From CAWKEY01 sp963848675 (lineage in GTDB: Bacteria > Pseudomonadota > Gammaproteobacteria > Methylococcales > Methylomonadaceae), in the NCBI GenBank assembly GCA_963848675.1, contig CAWKEY010000023.1, forward strand, positions 434,001 to 498,000: a stretch of DNA of 64,000 nt, given 5' to 3'. A program made the position numbers and the translations under genes. Numbering within the stretch: the first letter of the stretch is position 1; each line of letters opens with the position of its first letter. The notes below the pieces were generated by a model that worked only from the letters and a program-made list of their open reading frames with translations, was not told where the DNA came from and made no database searches. Positions 63,529-64,000 of this stretch are shown here, in pieces.

Positions 63529-64000
63529 TACTCAATTAAAGCAGTGTGTTCACTCACGGGTCTGGGCGCCGAAACTTTACGAGCCTGGGAGCGACGTTAC
63601 GAGACCATTCTTCCGGGTCGTGACAATAGTGGCCGGCGTTTTTATTCTCAGCGGGATCTGGAAAAACTGACCCTGCTTGCCAATTTAACCCGCAACGGCC
63701 ATGCCATCAGCAAAGTTTCCGCTCTGGATATTGACCAGTTAAACGAGCTAATTGCTCAATCCAATGTCGTACCAGGCAAAGACCAGTCATTTTTATTTAC
63801 AGAGCAAATTGTTGATGCCCTCATGAACTACCGGATTGATATCTGCGAGCAATTATTAAAACGAGCGCTGATCGCCAACGAGCCACTGGTTTATGCACGC
63901 GATATATTGATGCCTACACTCAACGAAGTAGGGCGTCTGTGGCATGAAGAAAAACTGAGTATTGCTCAAGAACACATGTTTTCGGCTTGCATAACACGCA
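63526..64000 (+). CDS. MerR-family regulator with B12-binding domain, CarH/LitR-like (runs off right edge)
   Basis: 158 residues visible from ATG 63526. The N-terminal MerR winged helix (MYSIKAVCSLTGLGAETLRA then WERRYETILPGRDNSGRRFY) is followed by a helical domain with Trp139-x9-Glu149-His150 (WHEEKLSIAQEH), the cap motif that packs on adenosylcobalamin in the photoreceptor CarH. The cobalamin-binding Rossmann domain with its ExHxxG histidine lies outside the window. In the dark such proteins tetramerise and repress; light breaks the Co-C bond and frees the DNA. Confidence 0.88.
   Translation, partial: MYSIKAVCSLTGLGAETLRAWERRYETILPGRDNSGRRFYSQRDLEKLTLLANLTRNGHAISKVSALDIDQLNELIAQSNVVPGKDQSFLFTEQIVDALMNYRIDICEQLLKRALIANEPLVYARDILMPTLNEVGRLWHEEKLSIAQEHMFSACITR

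Noticed and set aside
1..64000. CRISPR arrays, tRNA or rRNA genes, prophage structural genes
   Set aside because: No regularly spaced repeats with unique spacers, no cloverleaf or rRNA-like sequence that I could recognise, and no capsid, tail or portal proteins among the genes.

Overview
The window looks like the chromosome of a gammaproteobacterium. SlyD, EttA, GreB, UvrA next to ssb, and a YajR-like transporter fit that class, and the general style of the genome (many short palindromic repeats, a PpdK, a large Wzx/Wzy polysaccharide locus) would suit a Methylococcales-like methanotroph. The order-level guess is inference; no ribosomal RNA or C1-oxidation gene is present to settle it.

Layout. 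1-1916: the 5' part of dnaE (minus strand). 2.5-16.4 kb: a minus-strand polysaccharide locus, transcribed from an initiating sugar-phosphate transferase through Wza, Wzc, a Wzy-like polymerase and a Wzx-like flippase to seven glycosyltransferases. Part of its glycosyltransferase section is an old tandem duplication that left a 5' relic of one gene. 16.7-24.2 kb: a TMEM175-like channel, an OprB-type porin, then a secreted glycine-rich protein, a DUF2092 lipoprotein, an arylsulfatase and a HupE-like membrane protein. 24.4-31.3 kb: rmuC, ssb, a YajR-like transporter and the divergent uvrA.

31.3-38.2 kb is a mobile, decaying region: an integron gene cassette with a HEPN-like protein and a well-formed attC site but no integrase; a second cassette-like gene cut by an ISAzo13-family element with a 3-bp target duplication; a REP-associated tyrosine transposase (RAYT) with REP palindromes and tandem repeats; a frameshifted serine resolvase; a Phd/PIN toxin-antitoxin pair; a broken unknown gene; and the tail of a Tn3-type transposase. 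38.2-49 kb returns to housekeeping genes: histone-deacetylase-like hydrolase, ppdK, ettA, slyD, an apparently frameshifted greB and an Hsp70-DUF3731 protein. 49.4-53.2 kb: a large class A penicillin-binding protein, an RRM protein and a cold-shock protein.

53.7-64 kb is the most interesting part, a probable light-response locus. A MerR-family regulator carrying the Wx9EH motif of adenosylcobalamin photoreceptors (CarH/LitR type) runs off the right edge. It is divergent from a sigma-70 family gene whose promoter region carries three copies of an nnTnnACAn-like box. Downstream of the sigma gene lie hflK, hflC and ftsH, then after a terminator-like hairpin a second group: a small membrane protein, a BLUF photoreceptor fused to a PsiE-like membrane domain, a photolyase, a lipocalin lipoprotein and a DUF523/DUF1722 protein. 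The working model (inference) is that light inactivates the B12 repressor, which releases the sigma factor, which turns on photoprotection and DNA repair genes, with a membrane-bound BLUF protein as a second blue-light input and HflKC-FtsH as possible proteolytic control.
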